Assembly: GCA_022813625.1 (NCBI GenBank)
Contig: JAKLMB010000020.1
Coordinates: 620,001-684,000, forward strand
Source: Aaosphaeria pasadenensis
Taxonomy: Eukaryota > Ascomycota > Dothideomycetes > Pleosporales
Direction: 5' to 3'
Length of the DNA: 64,000 bases
Made by a program: the position numbers and the translations under genes. The notes beneath the pieces were generated by a model, which saw only the letters and a list, made by a program, of their open reading frames with translations, was not told the DNA's origin and made no database searches. Positions 13,313-24,912 of this stretch are shown here, piece by piece. Each line of letters opens with the position of its first letter. The first letter of the stretch is position 1.

Positions 13313-14473
13313 AAAGATTTCATGATACCAATTAATTATAAAGACTGCATCTCCATCTCATTATTTGCACTCTTACCGTGGCGAACTGGCAATCGGCAGA
13401 ACAATGATAAATCAGTCATTTACAAGACATCAGGAATTTAGTCAGCCTGTTCACTGAAGATCCAAACCTCGACGTTCTTCCAGTGGTGAACGCTGTTAAG
13501 CTCAACCAATCATTTAAACTATCACAGATTCACTTCACTTCACTTCACTTTTCCCTCTGGGAAGCACTTCTATTGGTCTGTCACAATACCAAAGCTCGCG
13601 TCTACAATGCCATAACCCGTTGTCAGTCAGGCTGCTCTTGGACGCTCTTTCTCTCTTCGCTTCGACACCAGAACGAGTCGATCTCAAATAAATTCAGGGT
13701 CGCGACCACGATTGAATCTTCCAGCTCCTCTCGGCACGTCGGTCGCGTGTTGACCAAATCTTATCCTTATTCACCCTCTTCCCTTGCGCACAACGCTTCC
13801 AACAATCGAACCACTTTGAATAAGTCGCTTCGAATTCAGTCTTCGCAAGCAGGGCAAAACGCCATCAACGGTTATGCAACGAGTCGATGAGACCCACTCA
13901 GGCAGGGTTAGAGGCATGGTTCTTTGCCTGCCCAGTCGGAGATCAATACTTTCGTCATCAGTCCTTTTAAAAGATGTTTCGAAGGTGAGCTTCCTTGTGC
14001 GCTTTTCTTATGTATTCGTCAACCTAACAAGCTGCCCAGACATACTTCCCGTACTTTTCGTACCCAATTATAATAATAGCTTGCGATTCAATCAGCCACA
14101 CCTACCCCAAAGTGACCTTTTTCCCAGTCGTCGTTCTGTCCGGAGGGCACCTGCAAGAGGCGCGGTCGCGCGCTTTGAAACTTATTTGGCCGGAATACTT
14201 GTACTTGAGCCAGTCCTGGACTCTGGAGGAGACATTACTTGAGCAAAAGACTACTGAAGCGCGGTGGTTTCCTCAGGTATACCTCGATTATACATCGTTG
14301 AGGCCAGGCAATCAGCTTTGGGTTCGCACATCACAAGCCTTCACCATTGAGTTGGAATACCTCCTCCCATTTCCGATACCTGTTAACAATTTTCGATATT
14401 CGCTCCCCAACCCACCGATTCGGGTCCACCCAATTTCAGTTAACGAACTCGCGGTTTTGGCGCAAAAGCAAAG
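13313..14473. other. intergenic region with 5' leader of the following orphan gene
   Basis: Includes a TTCAC pentamer run near 13529-13549. A plus-strand frame is open from about 14040 to 14807, but the downstream half is poor in acidic residues and contradicts the better-supported frame of the next gene. I see no recognisable protein here. Confidence 0.5.
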
Positions 14474-15238
14474 ATGCCACCCCCTCAACCGGCAAGCAAC
14501 ACAGATCAAGAGCTTGGCGGATCCATACCAGGTCCAAGTTGGCCAGATCTATCGACTCCCCTCCGTCACAAATAATTTAGCTCTTTGTAGCGCGCAAGCG
14601 CAATCTTTCTTCGAGAGACCTCTCGGCCAGCCCTTTCTCGTCATACAGATCCGACCACGACGCAGCTCCCCATCTGGGGGGGGGGACAAGGCCTACCCAT
14701 CGTGCGCGGTCTGGCTCTCACAAGTTTCCATAACCAGCCGATCAGAAATCACTACCATCGTCAAGACCGTAAGACTTCCTGGATACGCAGATAGTACATA
14801 CCGGTAGAAGGAAGCGGAACAGAGAGCCACGACGAGATACCCTATGCACAGCTCAGTGAAGACAGTGCACAGCTCAGTGGCAAATGGTATATCAACGTCA
14901 TGCGCCACTTTGACATTACCTCCCAAGAGCTGTGCGCATGGACGGCTGAGGGTACAAAACCTATTCGCATCCGGAACCTGGACGAGCTGTGGAAGTACTC
15001 GACGGCCATGAGGGAAGTCGGAAAGAGAAGGTTCAAGGCTCGATCGCAGGGAAAGGACCAGGATATGGTGGATTTCAATGTCGACTGGACTGCTGAGAAT
15101 GGATTGCCAGAGGTGTTGGGAGAGTACAGGAGCGATTCGTGTATGGATGGCCAGTCAACTGACCATGGGAGCATGGTTGATTCAGTCAGCTCTGGAGATC
15201 GGAACGGAAGACTCTCGTATACAACGGATTCGAGATGA
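14474..15238 (+). CDS. hypothetical protein, exon structure uncertain
   Basis: Not recognised. The best-supported coding piece is about 14806-15238, which encodes a mixed, charged sequence (containing GKWYINVMRHFDIT and NLDELWKYSTAMREVGKRRF) and ends at a TGA. Upstream, a 43-nt intron (about 14770-14805, GTAAGA to GGTAG) joins it to an open frame through a run of ten G residues at 14676-14685. A candidate start is the ATG at 14474 in good context, followed by a Pro-rich segment and one uncertain intron near 14550-14610. The G10 run could hide an assembly or sequencing error that would change the upstream frame. No domain, signal peptide or membrane segment is evident. Confidence 0.4.
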
Positions 15239-17520
15239 ACAGAAGGTCGTATTCGTCAGCAAAGCTCGTACGCCGACGCCCGCAGGCCGATGAGCAATCA
15301 TGGTTCAACCATCATTAATAGTTGGATACCGAATTTGGTTGGAGGCTAACCATGGAACGGGGTCGTGAAAACCCTGGAAGGTGGTAATTGTTGACGAAGG
15401 GGTTTAAGAAAACTCCAATATTGCAGAAGTATTGGCTTTGGATGGGAATTGACTAAGAATTGTTCGTTAAGGGTTAGAGATAATGCTTTATGGGATAGGG
15501 GGCAAGAGAAGATGGTATTGGTAAACGAATAGACACGGAACAGCAAGGGTAGAAATTCAGTCATACTCCGAAACAGGAGCATGTTGGGTTAGAGGGTAGC
15601 CTCCACTTTTATCGTTGAATCACTATTATCAATCGATGCACTATATTACCTCTCCTTATTTTGACCATTCTGATTGATGCAGATAATCTCCACTTGTTCA
15701 TATCGTCCCAGTACCCCCCATCCACATAGAGTGAGAACCACACACTCATTGCAAACCCCACCGGAACATCTATAAAAAGGCCATCTCTCCTCGCTACGAA
15801 GATCGAATCATTATAATTCACTCATTCAACGTTAGTTACATGGCATCCCTAGATTGCTAACTTCAGCGTAAGACCTTGGTGATAACTCTCCTGTCTAAGG
15901 GAGGATATCTCGGACACGAATATCCCGAGAAGAGCGGAAGGGAATGCATCAATGAAGCAAGAGAATGACTAAGAGATTTATCAGATGATAGGTATTATTG
16001 CAAGAAGTCTTGGTCCAGTGAGGGGTAAAGTGTGTACATCTTCCACCAAGCTCGCAGAGATACAACCAGAGATCCGGATAGGATATATGTCCGCAATTCG
16101 ACGATATGCATAGTCTAATTACTGATACGATTGATCACACATTTCGATGATACGCAGAATGCTATAACTTAATCTTTCGTTGTTCATTCAAACTCGATGC
16201 AATGCAACTGATAATTTCCCATCGTCGAGTACTTGATTACTATCCTAAAGCAATCTGTACGTCTCCCGCTCCGTACTACCATGCTACCCTACTACCCTGC
16301 GAACATATGCTGATGTTACTGGTCAGATCATCGTTGCACGGAATCGACCGACGGTCTTTCAATAATTAAAGTGGTAAACAGTTGTTTTAGCCCCGTTTCT
16401 AGAGTGTCCAGCATCCCCAGCGTCTTTCCACCTGCCACTCAGAGTCTCGAAGCGAGATAGTCCACGATACGGATGAGGAGTGGACAATTGAACATGACTT
16501 TGCAGGGCATTCGGGGCATTGAGAGCTGTTCACTGGATAAAGATTAAACTGCGTTGCATGGGAGGCCATGCATTTCGTCCAGGCAATGGCGCCACTAAAA
16601 GAGGCATATACAACGATCAGCAAAGCCGACAAACGGAATAGGCAAGCGTATAAGGAGAATTACTCTAGGAACATTTATCTTCTGCAGCCGCGGTGGGGTG
16701 CAGGTGCCAACGACCAGGGGGGGAGCAGATAAAGACACCCGTCTAGATAAGTTCGAAGCGCAGTTATCGCTCGAATCACATTGAGATTTCCATGGGATTC
16801 ATGCCGGATTGCCGTGATGTGTAGCGCCCAGGCTGTGATGAGCTTAACGAAATAGCGTCGGCTTGTCTGCTGGACGACTTTCTAAAGGCGGAAGGTCGAA
16901 CGTGTACCCGTTTGCGGGGGAGGATGGACAAGCTCAAGGATGATAAACAGTCGAGGGCGCTTCGCCAATCATCGGCCCGTCCCGATTCCTGGTGTTGTGT
17001 ACAGAATGACTTGCTTGAAACCCTCGTTTGTCGATGGTTCAGGAAGGTGATGAGCGATAGGCGATAGTCGATGGCTCTAGACTACGTGATACCTGTTTCA
17101 AGCCCCTGTCAGCAGCACTTGGTGGGATTGGTACCGTCGTCGAAATTGCCATGCGCTTCTCGTTGAGTCGGAGGACAATAGATTAAATGCCACACTGCAA
17201 AAAGCAATTAATTCTACGGACATGCCTATTCAGTGCATGTTGTCCCATTGTCGATGTTTGTGCCGTTGTTATCGTGCAACACGTATGGGAAACCTACTAT
17301 ATGCCACAGACGCACGAAATTGAAGCTTCCTTTTCTTGACTTATCCTCCGAGGGGGGAAAACAATTATCACGAACTGCTTGATCAGGATGAGATTTTTTC
17401 GTGTATAAAGAAGATGGACAATCTCCATTCTTCGAAATGTTTTCCATCAGCATCGACATCGACATCGACATCAAACGCTTCTCAATTCCCACCAGATCTT
17501 TGTGATTCAGCCTTGTCAAA
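15239..17520. other. gene-free region upstream of deuterolysin
   Basis: No protein-coding gene was supported. A TATA-like element with an intron-like segment lies near 15.77-15.87 kb (see findings). The stretch 16399-16632 on the minus strand looks like a short Cys-containing secreted peptide but begins with TTG, not ATG, so it is not called. The end of the interval is the deuterolysin promoter. Confidence 0.55.
17404..17410 (+). promoter_or_regulatory. TATA box of the deuterolysin gene
   Basis: TATAAAG lies 117 bp upstream of the deuterolysin ATG. A CATCGA hexamer repeat (about 17450-17470) follows in the putative 5' UTR. Confidence 0.55.
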
Positions 17521-18616
17521 ATGAAGTTCTTCACCCTCACTGCTCTTATTGCATTGGCCAATGCTGCCTCCATCGATCTGTCCAAGCGTTCTGATGGACT
17601 TGATGTAAAGCTTGAATCGACTGGTAACAGTGCTGTCAAGGCCAAGATTACCAACACCGGATCCGAATCAGTCAAGATCCTCAAGACCGGATCCTTCCTT
17701 AGCAAGGTCCCAGTCGAGAAGGCTACCATCTTCTCTGGCAGTAAGTGGACACTTCAACGAAGATAGGGGATTGAATGTTGCTAATCACTCTACAGGCGAA
17801 AAGGTCGAGTTCCAGGGTGTCAAGCTCCGTGTCGACATTACTTCTCCTATCGCCGAGAATGACTTCCAGATCATCAAGGCTGGCGAGACAATTGAGGCCA
17901 CATGGGACGTTGCTGAGGTCCACGACCTTTCCAAGGGCGGTGCCTTTGACGTTGTTGTCTCTGGTAACCTCAACACCGCAGCAGTAGACTCCACCGAAAT
18001 CACTGGTGTACTCAGCTACAACTCCAACACCGTCTCGATCGACGTCGACGGAAACGAGGCTGCCTCCGTCCGCCACAACTTCAAGCGGTCCGCCGTCCAG
18101 TCCGACTGCACCAGCAGCAAGCGAACCTCCACCGTCAATGCCCTCTCCAACTGTGCCAGTCTCGCCCGAGCTGCCTCCGCAGCCGCCTCCTCCAACACTG
18201 CCAAAGTGCAGGAGTACTTCAAGTCCACCAGCTCCAGCACCATCTCCACCCTCCAGACCGTCTTCAACCGCGTCGTCTCGGAGTGCTCCTCCACGACCTC
18301 CGGTGTCTCCAAGACCTACTGCGTCGACAACTACGGCTACTGCTCCAGCAACGTCCTCGCCTACACCATCCCCTCCCTCAGCCTCATCACCAACTGCAAC
18401 TTGTACTTCTCTGCCCTCCCCGCCCTTTCCAGGACCTGCCATGCTCAGGATCAGGCTACCACCACCCTCCACGAGGTCACCCATCTGTCGCAGATCAAGG
18501 GCACCGACGATCTTGGATACGGTTATGCTGCTGCCACCAGGCTTTCCACTGCCAGTGCTCTCAACAACGCCGATTCTTACGCCCTTTTCGCCAACGCCAT
18601 CTACGTTGGCTGCTAA
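17521..18616 (+). CDS. deuterolysin-type secreted zinc metalloprotease (M35)
   Basis: Predicted 346-residue secreted neutral protease precursor. Exons are 17521-17740 and 17796-18616. The N-terminus is a clear signal peptide (MKFFTLTALIALANAA). A propeptide of roughly 155 residues follows, ending at a dibasic Lys-Arg site in NFKRSAVQ, the expected Kex2 processing point. The mature region has paired cysteines (for example SDCTSSKR and SNCASLAR). Near the C-terminus are the aspzincin zinc ligands: HEVTH, followed by GTDDLGYG (the GTXDXXYG signature that supplies the Asp ligand). The length matches the M35 family. Expected role: extracellular protein degradation, or host-tissue or substrate attack (family knowledge). 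It stands alone between gene-free flanks. Confidence 0.95.
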
Positions 18617-19301
18617 GCGACTTCATATCTGGCACGGGGAGAAATAGCGTGATGTGGTGGGGCGTGTTTGGGGAACGGAGAATATTATATAAAATGCTTG
18701 TTTATGAACATATCAGTGAAAGTCGGGTTGAAGAGATATGTAGATATGACTAAAATGCAAACCTACTTGTTGTCTCCTCATACATGTCTCTCACCATAAT
18801 GATTTCTTATCTCTGCGATAATGATGCAATGAAACCGCTATTCAAGATTAGTGGGGGGTGCTCATCCATTTATATCATGGTGACTTTAATGTTAGGAGTA
18901 GTAGACGTTGTTGCCCACTGAACAGAAATTCTTAACAAATAGCGTACATGATAGAACCATGTCTATAACACAGGCATAGTTTAGTAATGTAGTCGATCTT
19001 GATTATTGTGGCTGTTGGTATGTATAAAATAAAAGTATACATACATGAACTTGATCTCGATACCCGCGAAGAATTAAGTAAAATAAGAATGAGCAACATG
19101 TGTCAAGAGACCGAGGGTTAAATAGTCATTTTTCGTAGCATGCAATATCTACCTTACTCTACGCAACTACATATGCCAATCAAATTAAACTCCAAGAATG
19201 CTTCGCAACAACCATGTCCAAAACCCCACGTTCATAACAATAGAAAGAATAAAACACCCTCAATCAAAACGCCATGCACCGGTTCATTATGTCTTTTGAG
19301 T
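18617..19301. other. AT-rich convergent spacer
   Basis: Between the 3' ends of the deuterolysin and ALG11 genes. AT-rich, with no ORF of note. It presumably holds both 3' UTRs and poly(A) sites. Confidence 0.6.
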
Positions 19302-21074
19302 CTAATCCGAACTCTTCGTCCTCGCTACCTGCAGTTGGATGAGTTGGTCCATATTCGCGATCCACTTCTCCGCGAACCCGCGGTCCGTGAAACGGTTGGC
19401 GGACTTGCGCGCTCGACGTCGCATAGCGAGTCGCTCTTTGCGTGGGAGTGAGAGGGCTTTGCGGAAGCCTTCGGCGTACTCTTCAGATGTAGAGGCGTGG
19501 AAACCTGGCGGGTCATAAGTCAATATCAAATCTCCGTTCTGTAATGCAGAAAAAGGGGAATGCTCACCAGTCGGCTTTCCGTCGATCGGAACCACAATGT
19601 CTAGTTTTGGTCCTCCAGAATCATTGACGACGCTGATGAGACCTGCGGCCTGATACTCGACGACGCCGATGCCGAAATGCTCGTTCCACATGCTGTTCAC
19701 ACCAATGCTAGCACGTCGCATCCAGTCCAACATTTGCGGCCAGGTGGCGTCACACACGAACTCGACATGTTCCTTGATGTGGAGCTCATGCGCAAGCAGG
19801 CGGAGATTATACACACGCGTGGCATCGTCGGGGTCGCGCACCGAGCCTATCAATACAAGCTTAGGCGTCTCTTTGGGATATTCGGGAAACGAGAGGTTAG
19901 ACGACAACAAGGATGCAAAAGCTCTCAGTACGACTTGGTGGTTCTTCTCCGGTCGGAACTGTGCGATATAGATAAGAGTGGGCCCTCTCTTCTGCTCGCT
20001 CTCCTCATCGACCGGTATATCCCTTTCGAGCTCTTCGACCGCAACCGGGGGGAAGACGACGTCGATGTCATGGTCCGTGGTGCTGTTTCGTCGGTTTCTG
20101 TAAGGGCCCCAGAGTGTTTTGATGTGTGATTGCGTCCAGGTGGAATTAGTCATGACTACATCTATGCAGCTGCCCATGACGCAGTACAATTTCGCGAATA
20201 GACTCCAATACTGTCGCTTGGCTACACCACGATACCCGGCTCCCTGTCCAGTGTGAACACCCTTACCACCAACATCGAGAGAATCCAGCATATCGGTTGA
20301 GATGGTAGGATAGTGGACATATGCTCCTGTAGGCACATCGGGAAAGAAAAGCGAGCACAGAGCAACGGCAAAGGCATAACCCATAGTATCGATGAAAATG
20401 TCGGGCACAAGCAAGGAGAAGGCATCGTAACCGAGGATCAGGGATCCGATCGACTGCCCTAGAAGCGTGAAGCGAGGCCAGGTGCTGCTGAGGACGTAAT
20501 GGCGGGTGGTAAGATACAGGAAGTGTACGGTCGGAGGGTGGAGGTGGATGTTGAAGCGCTCCTTGACTCTCTTAAGAATCGCGTCTTTGTCTACGTCGTG
20601 ATCCCCAGTATACACCACACACGTAGCTTCAGGCCATCGTTTCTGTGTCGCGCGGATAGCTCCCCAGAGAACACGCTCGCCGCCTCCTCCGGCATTGCTA
20701 TAGCGTTCATAATCTTAGCATTCGGCTCCCCCAAGTTGTTTTCCGCATGGAGCTCTGGAAACCTACCAGAAAGGATGAAAGAACCCAACGATCCCATTCC
20801 AGTCCTTGTCCGCCTTGCCCCCGTTCGCCGCGCTGCCTACCGCAGACCTCTCAATCTCCTCCCAGTCATCCTCCTCTTTGCTCTGTTTGCTCGACGACTC
20901 GTAGGCTTTTTGCTCGGTCGCTACTCTCGCAAGTAGAAGCTCGCGCCGTGTACGGGAGGATCTCCGCAGGTAGTGTCCTGCAAGTTCCCCCAGGGATCGC
21001 AAGGTCGGAACGAAGAATGCGTATGCGAGGACCACTGGAGCCAGGAACGAAAGGAAGAAGTATACAACGCCCAT
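19302..21074 (-). CDS. ALG11: GDP-Man:Man3GlcNAc2-PP-dolichol alpha-1,2-mannosyltransferase
   Basis: Predicted 567-residue ER enzyme adding the fourth and fifth mannoses to the lipid-linked oligosaccharide on the cytosolic face, in the N-glycosylation pathway. Exons (minus) are 21074-20767 and 20697-19302. The N-terminus has a membrane anchor (VVYFFLSFLAPVVLAYAFFV). Splicing restores the family hallmark FHPFCNAGGGGERVLWGAIR, and the donor-binding GT-B half contains YIAQFRPEKNH and the EHFGIGVVEYQAAGLI motif with the catalytic EX7E-type glutamates. The length is close to yeast Alg11 (about 548). The gene is divergent from COX18 with 415 bp between the start codons. Confidence 0.95.
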
Positions 21075-21489
21075 GACTGCGCCTAGGAAACGAGAGGAGG
21101 GGGATTATGATGGAATGATGGAAATCATATATGCTGTCCCAACAGCGAGCCAGCAAGCCGTACCCAGGATATGGTAGGCCAAAAAGATCTAGGCAGCGAA
21201 GTTTCAAGGGCGGGATGTGCTATGACAATGTAGTTAGTGAGTAAGTAGTGCGTAGGTGGTCATTGAAGCCCTCCACCGATCACATCCACGAACCCGACAG
21301 CCCGGCACCAGACGTGGCCCTAGCTCCCCACTCCCGCCGTCTCTCCTCCGAAACCTGACCTCACATCATAAAATAATATCTCCGTCGACACTCTGCGTAA
21401 ACCCTTCATCAATTGTAATCCACCGCAACTCGCGCAATGCGCGCCGACAGCAGCAACGCCTCAACACAATCACCACTACCGCCTTCATC
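21075..21489. promoter_or_regulatory. shared divergent promoter, ALG11/COX18
   Basis: The 415 bp between the two start codons must hold both promoters and 5' UTRs. No clear TATA element was identified. Bidirectional activity is inferred from geometry only. Confidence 0.5.
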
Positions 21490-22608
21490 ATGTTGACATC
21501 ACGAATACTGCCCCCATTGCGGCAGCACACCCCGCAATTGGGACAACTCCGCCAAACCACCACCAGATTTCCCGCAAACACCACAGCGACCACGACCACA
21601 TTACCACTCTTGCGCCCTCTCCCCCGCCGCTCATTCCACGCAACCGCACCCCAGAACAGCGCCCTCGACGCATGGCTATACCTCCCGCACGAGCTCCTCC
21701 AAACCCTCCACGTCGCACTGCCCTGGTACGCCGCGATCCCGGTGTCCGCGTTCGTCGTGCGCGGGCTCCTCGTCACGACGCTGGGCTCGCGGTCGCGGTC
21801 CCTGACGTCGCGGTACGTGGCGCTGCACCCTCTCCGACAAGCCATCGGCGTCAAGGTGCGGGACCAAATGCTGCGGAAGGGCGGGATGCGGGGGCCCCGC
21901 GAGGCCAAGGTCGCGGTGATGAAGGCGATACGGCGGGAGACGGGCGCGCTGGATCGGCGCTGGAGGTGTACGCTGCTCGGGTCGTTCGGGTGGACGCTGC
22001 TGCAGTTGCCGCTGTGGTTTACGATGACGGAGGTTGTGAGGAGGATGGGCGGGTTTAGGGATGGGTTGTTGAGGATGGGGATGGATGCTTTGGGGCTTGC
22101 GGGGGAGCACAACAGCGCCGGCGACGGTGGTGGTGGTGATGCTGCTGCTGCGGCGGCGGCAGAGCTGGCGGGGAGTTCGTATCCGAGAGATATCGTGGCG
22201 AATCCTTGGTTCGATGCCACGCTGGGACATGAGGGCATGCTGTGGTTTCCTAGCCTGCTCGACGCGGACCCCCTCGGCGCGCTGTCGTACGTCGTGTCGG
22301 CGCTCATGTTTGCGAACGTGTACGTGACGAAGAACACGGCTGGGAGCGTGGGCACAGAACCCACTCGCTTTCAGCGCATGCTGAGGAGGACGCTGTTGGG
22401 TGTCTCGCTAGCCATAGGTCCGTTGTGTACGGACCTCCCCGCGGGGTTGCTGCTGTACTGGGCTTCGAGCACGATGTCCGTCATTGCGTGGAACCAGTAT
22501 CTCGACTGGAAGTTCCCCGTCGTAAGGAACTTTGGTGCGTGCAAGAGGCCGTTGCTATTGATGCCACCGCCCAAGATCAGATCGGGAGGACGGAGCCCTG
22601 CCACCTAA
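21490..22608 (+). CDS. COX18: mitochondrial inner-membrane insertase, Cox18/Oxa2 type (YidC/Oxa1 family)
   Basis: Predicted 372-residue, intron-less protein that exports the C-terminal tail of mitochondrially encoded Cox2 across the inner membrane. The start is the ATG at 21490, which gives an Arg/Ser/Thr-rich, acid-free presequence with an RRSFHATAPQ cleavage context. Family-like hydrophobic segments follow: LHVALPWYAAIPVSAFVVRGLLVTTL, a basic matrix loop rich in Lys/Arg with REAKVAVMKAIRRE, LGSFGWTLLQLPLWFTMTEVVRR, then WFPSLLDADPLGALSYVVSALMF and DLPAGLLLYWASSTMSVIAWN. The last resembles the conserved final helix of Oxa1 proteins. A longer in-frame ORF begins upstream at a GTG, which is irrelevant in a fungus. 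Assignment to Oxa2/Cox18 rather than Oxa1 rests on length and divergence. Confidence 0.85.
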   Translation: MLTSRILPPLRQHTPQLGQLRQTTTRFPANTTATTTTLPLLRPLPRRSFHATAPQNSALDAWLYLPHELLQTLHVALPWYAAIPVSAFVVRGLLVTTLGSRSRSLTSRYVALHPLRQAIGVKVRDQMLRKGGMRGPREAKVAVMKAIRRETGALDRRWRCTLLGSFGWTLLQLPLWFTMTEVVRRMGGFRDGLLRMGMDALGLAGEHNSAGDGGGGDAAAAAAAELAGSSYPRDIVANPWFDATLGHEGMLWFPSLLDADPLGALSYVVSALMFANVYVTKNTAGSVGTEPTRFQRMLRRTLLGVSLAIGPLCTDLPAGLLLYWASSTMSVIAWNQYLDWKFPVVRNFGACKRPLLLMPPPKIRSGGRSPAT

Positions 22609-23368
22609 GAATTCTTGAATGAAGAGAAAGCAAATAAATGAAAGGACAAGCCGCCTAGTTGTACAGATAATTGTATATATACATCACCCGCCGTCATCCC
22701 ACCCAGGTGCCAAATCTGCCCACCGCAAAAAGGGGGGAATAAGACACAAAGGAGGAACAAAATATAAACATACATACCCCAAAGCCAGGCAAAGCAACCC
22801 ATAAACCAAAACTATAAGAGGTACGAGTCCTTGACTCCTGACCATACTTCCTTCATAGTCCTGGTTAGTTGACTTTGCGGTATATCAAGCATTACATTCC
22901 ATTTGGGGGGAAAAGGACGACGGATCGTACTGTACTGCACTTTGTTCTTGCACCTATTTAAATATATACACTTTTGGCAAAACCGTACAAAGAACAGCCT
23001 GTACCGGACCGTTCGTATCGAAAACGAACACAACTCCCTTCTTCTCTCATCTTCCTTTAATCCTCAGACCTTCGATCAGAAGAAAAAAAAGAGGGGGAAA
23101 AGGGTTGCTCGGTTGAATTGTAAATCGATTCGAAAGTTCCCCAGATAATTGATCTAAAAACACCCTAGATTTGCTCCCAAAAAAACAAATACTGAAAATC
23201 GGACAGGTCCAGAAAAAGGATTCGGTTTTACTTTTTCATTCTTTCTTTTCTCTTTTGTACAATTACCCTCGTCTCCCTCCGCCTTCTCGCATCCTCGCCG
23301 TTTTCCACACCTCAATGGTCCTCCTCTTGATTTCCCCGTCACATACGCAACACCTCCACGCCAATCCC
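22609..23368. other. convergent spacer
   Basis: Between the 3' ends of COX18 and the GPI-protein gene. It contains A- and T-rich UTR-like sequence and no supported ORF. Confidence 0.6.
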
Positions 23369-23959
23369 TTACAACATCGCCGCGATGGCGCCCAATCCAG
23401 CGAACAGTGCAGCAGCGCTTATCTCGAGCTTTCCAGCGGCGCCGGGGGTCTCAGTGGGGGCGGAGGTGCCGGACGCGGTGCCGGTCTGGGCGGGAGAGTT
23501 GACGTTGTTTCCGCCGGTGGTGGTGGCCGTGGCCTCGGCGCCGGAGGGCTGCGCGGAGGAGGCTCCTGTGCCGGTGGGTTTGGTGGATCCGGTCGAGCTG
23601 GAGATCTTGGTTTCTGTTGCAGTGCCCCATGTTAGTCAAATTATCATTCCCCATGAATGTTCGTTTTCATCTTTGTCGTTTGATATTGCTCTTGGAAGTG
23701 GAAGGGCGAGAGAATACGTACCGACTTCGACACCGGCCTTGTTGCAGATGTCTGCGAAAGCGCTCAAGGCGTCAGAGGTGGCAGCGCCGCAGTATTCCTG
23801 GATCTTGGAGGTGGCATCCTTGCTCTTGCAGACGGCGGAGATATCAGAAGGGGACTTGTAGGTGTTGACGGCACCGAGAAGGCAGCCTGGAGGGGAGGCA
23901 GCGCTGACGACGGAGGCGACGGCGGTGAAGGCGAGGAAGAGAGTGGTCTTGGAGAACAT
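23369..23959 (-). CDS. small GPI-anchored cell-surface protein (four-cysteine, CFEM-like)
   Basis: Predicted 160 residues. Exons (minus) are 23959-23722 and 23613-23369. It has a signal peptide (MFSKTTLFLAFTAVASVVSA). A roughly 65-residue ectodomain carries four cysteines (SPPGCLLGAV, DISAVCKSKD, IQEYCGAA, FADICNKAGV), spaced like a conserved fungal family usually annotated as GPI-anchored cell-wall proteins. It has half the eight cysteines of a true CFEM domain. A Ser/Thr/Gly/Pro-rich stalk follows, then a C-terminal hydrophobic tail (ISAAALFAGLGAIAAML) typical of a GPI attachment signal. Likely location: plasma membrane or cell wall. The molecular function is unknown. Confidence 0.85.
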
Positions 23960-24912
23960 CTTGTGAGGTGGTATGGGTCGGTTGTTACGATTCGAAGTGG
24001 TCGATCGATGGGGAGATTGTAGATTTAATAGGTCCTAGGACGATGGTGATAGAGAGCGTCAGAAGGTAGAAGTAAAGAATAAAGTAAGGCCTTAAAGAGT
24101 GACTATTGAAAAGAGTTTCAAAGGAGTGGTGTAAAAGAGGGTGATGTCGGGAATCCGCAGACTGGAATGGTCAAGTAAGGTGAGTTGAAGTTGAACGTCC
24201 CCAGACTTGGGCAAAGGGGCAGCCACACCAACAAGACTTGCGGCCCGTGCGTGCCAAGGCGGAAACGGTCTTAGCGTTTTGGCACGTTTTGAAACTGCAC
24301 GTGATCCTGCTTGTATGCAGAGAAAGTCGTCCATACGTAGTAGAGATACGAAACATTGGAGCAAAGAATAATTGGCAAATGCATCAGCTGTCTTGTGCAT
24401 CGATTCAATTTCAAAAATTCGGGGATCACTGCGTACACGCATCGGAAGCGCATGCATGATAGTTTTGAGGTTAATTTGCTTCGAGCTTATGGCTCCAATA
24501 TACTTCTAAATGCGAGCCACCCTCCTCCTCATTCCAGATATTATACAAGAGACCTTGTCCGCGTATTTGTGCAGATGGTTGGCCCCACTTCTACTATACT
24601 GTGAATCCGCCTGTGCTACAAGTGTGAATGTGTACAGAAGCTCGAGGCTCCCGTGCTGTGTCTTGTACAATAACGTTCTTTGTTGTTCCAATATGCGGAG
24701 ATGTATATTCGTTCTCCCGGGAATGTCAGAACAAAACCCCCCCAAACCCCGGCCGGAAATGCTGAGAAATTCATGCTACCTGAAGCGGAACCTTACTCCA
24801 ATGGCTCCGTCGCTAGTAGTGTACAATGCAGAAGTGAAAAAGGAATCGAATAAACGTGCCAGGTATGAGTGTTTATGGCGTGTAGAGGTCGTTGCAGATG
24901 TGGAGAGTGTAA
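23960..24912. other. intergenic: GPI-gene promoter and DENN 3' flank
   Basis: No supported gene. The DENN gene ends at 24913 (minus), so this interval holds its 3' UTR as well as the promoter of the GPI-anchored protein. Confidence 0.6.

Noticed and set aside
14112..14807. 231-residue plus-strand ORF
   Set aside because: The latter half is poor in acidic residues and overlaps, in another frame, the better-supported exon leading into 14806-15238.
16399..16632. Short Cys-containing secreted-peptide-like ORF on the minus strand
   Set aside because: It starts with TTG, not ATG, and no upstream exon with an ATG could be joined.
17723..18484. 253-residue minus-strand ORF over deuterolysin
   Set aside because: Gly/Val/Asp-rich antisense shadow of the deuterolysin gene.
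21676..22364. Long antisense and frame-shifted ORFs over COX18
   Set aside because: Products of high GC content; the plus-strand frame carries the Oxa1-type helices.
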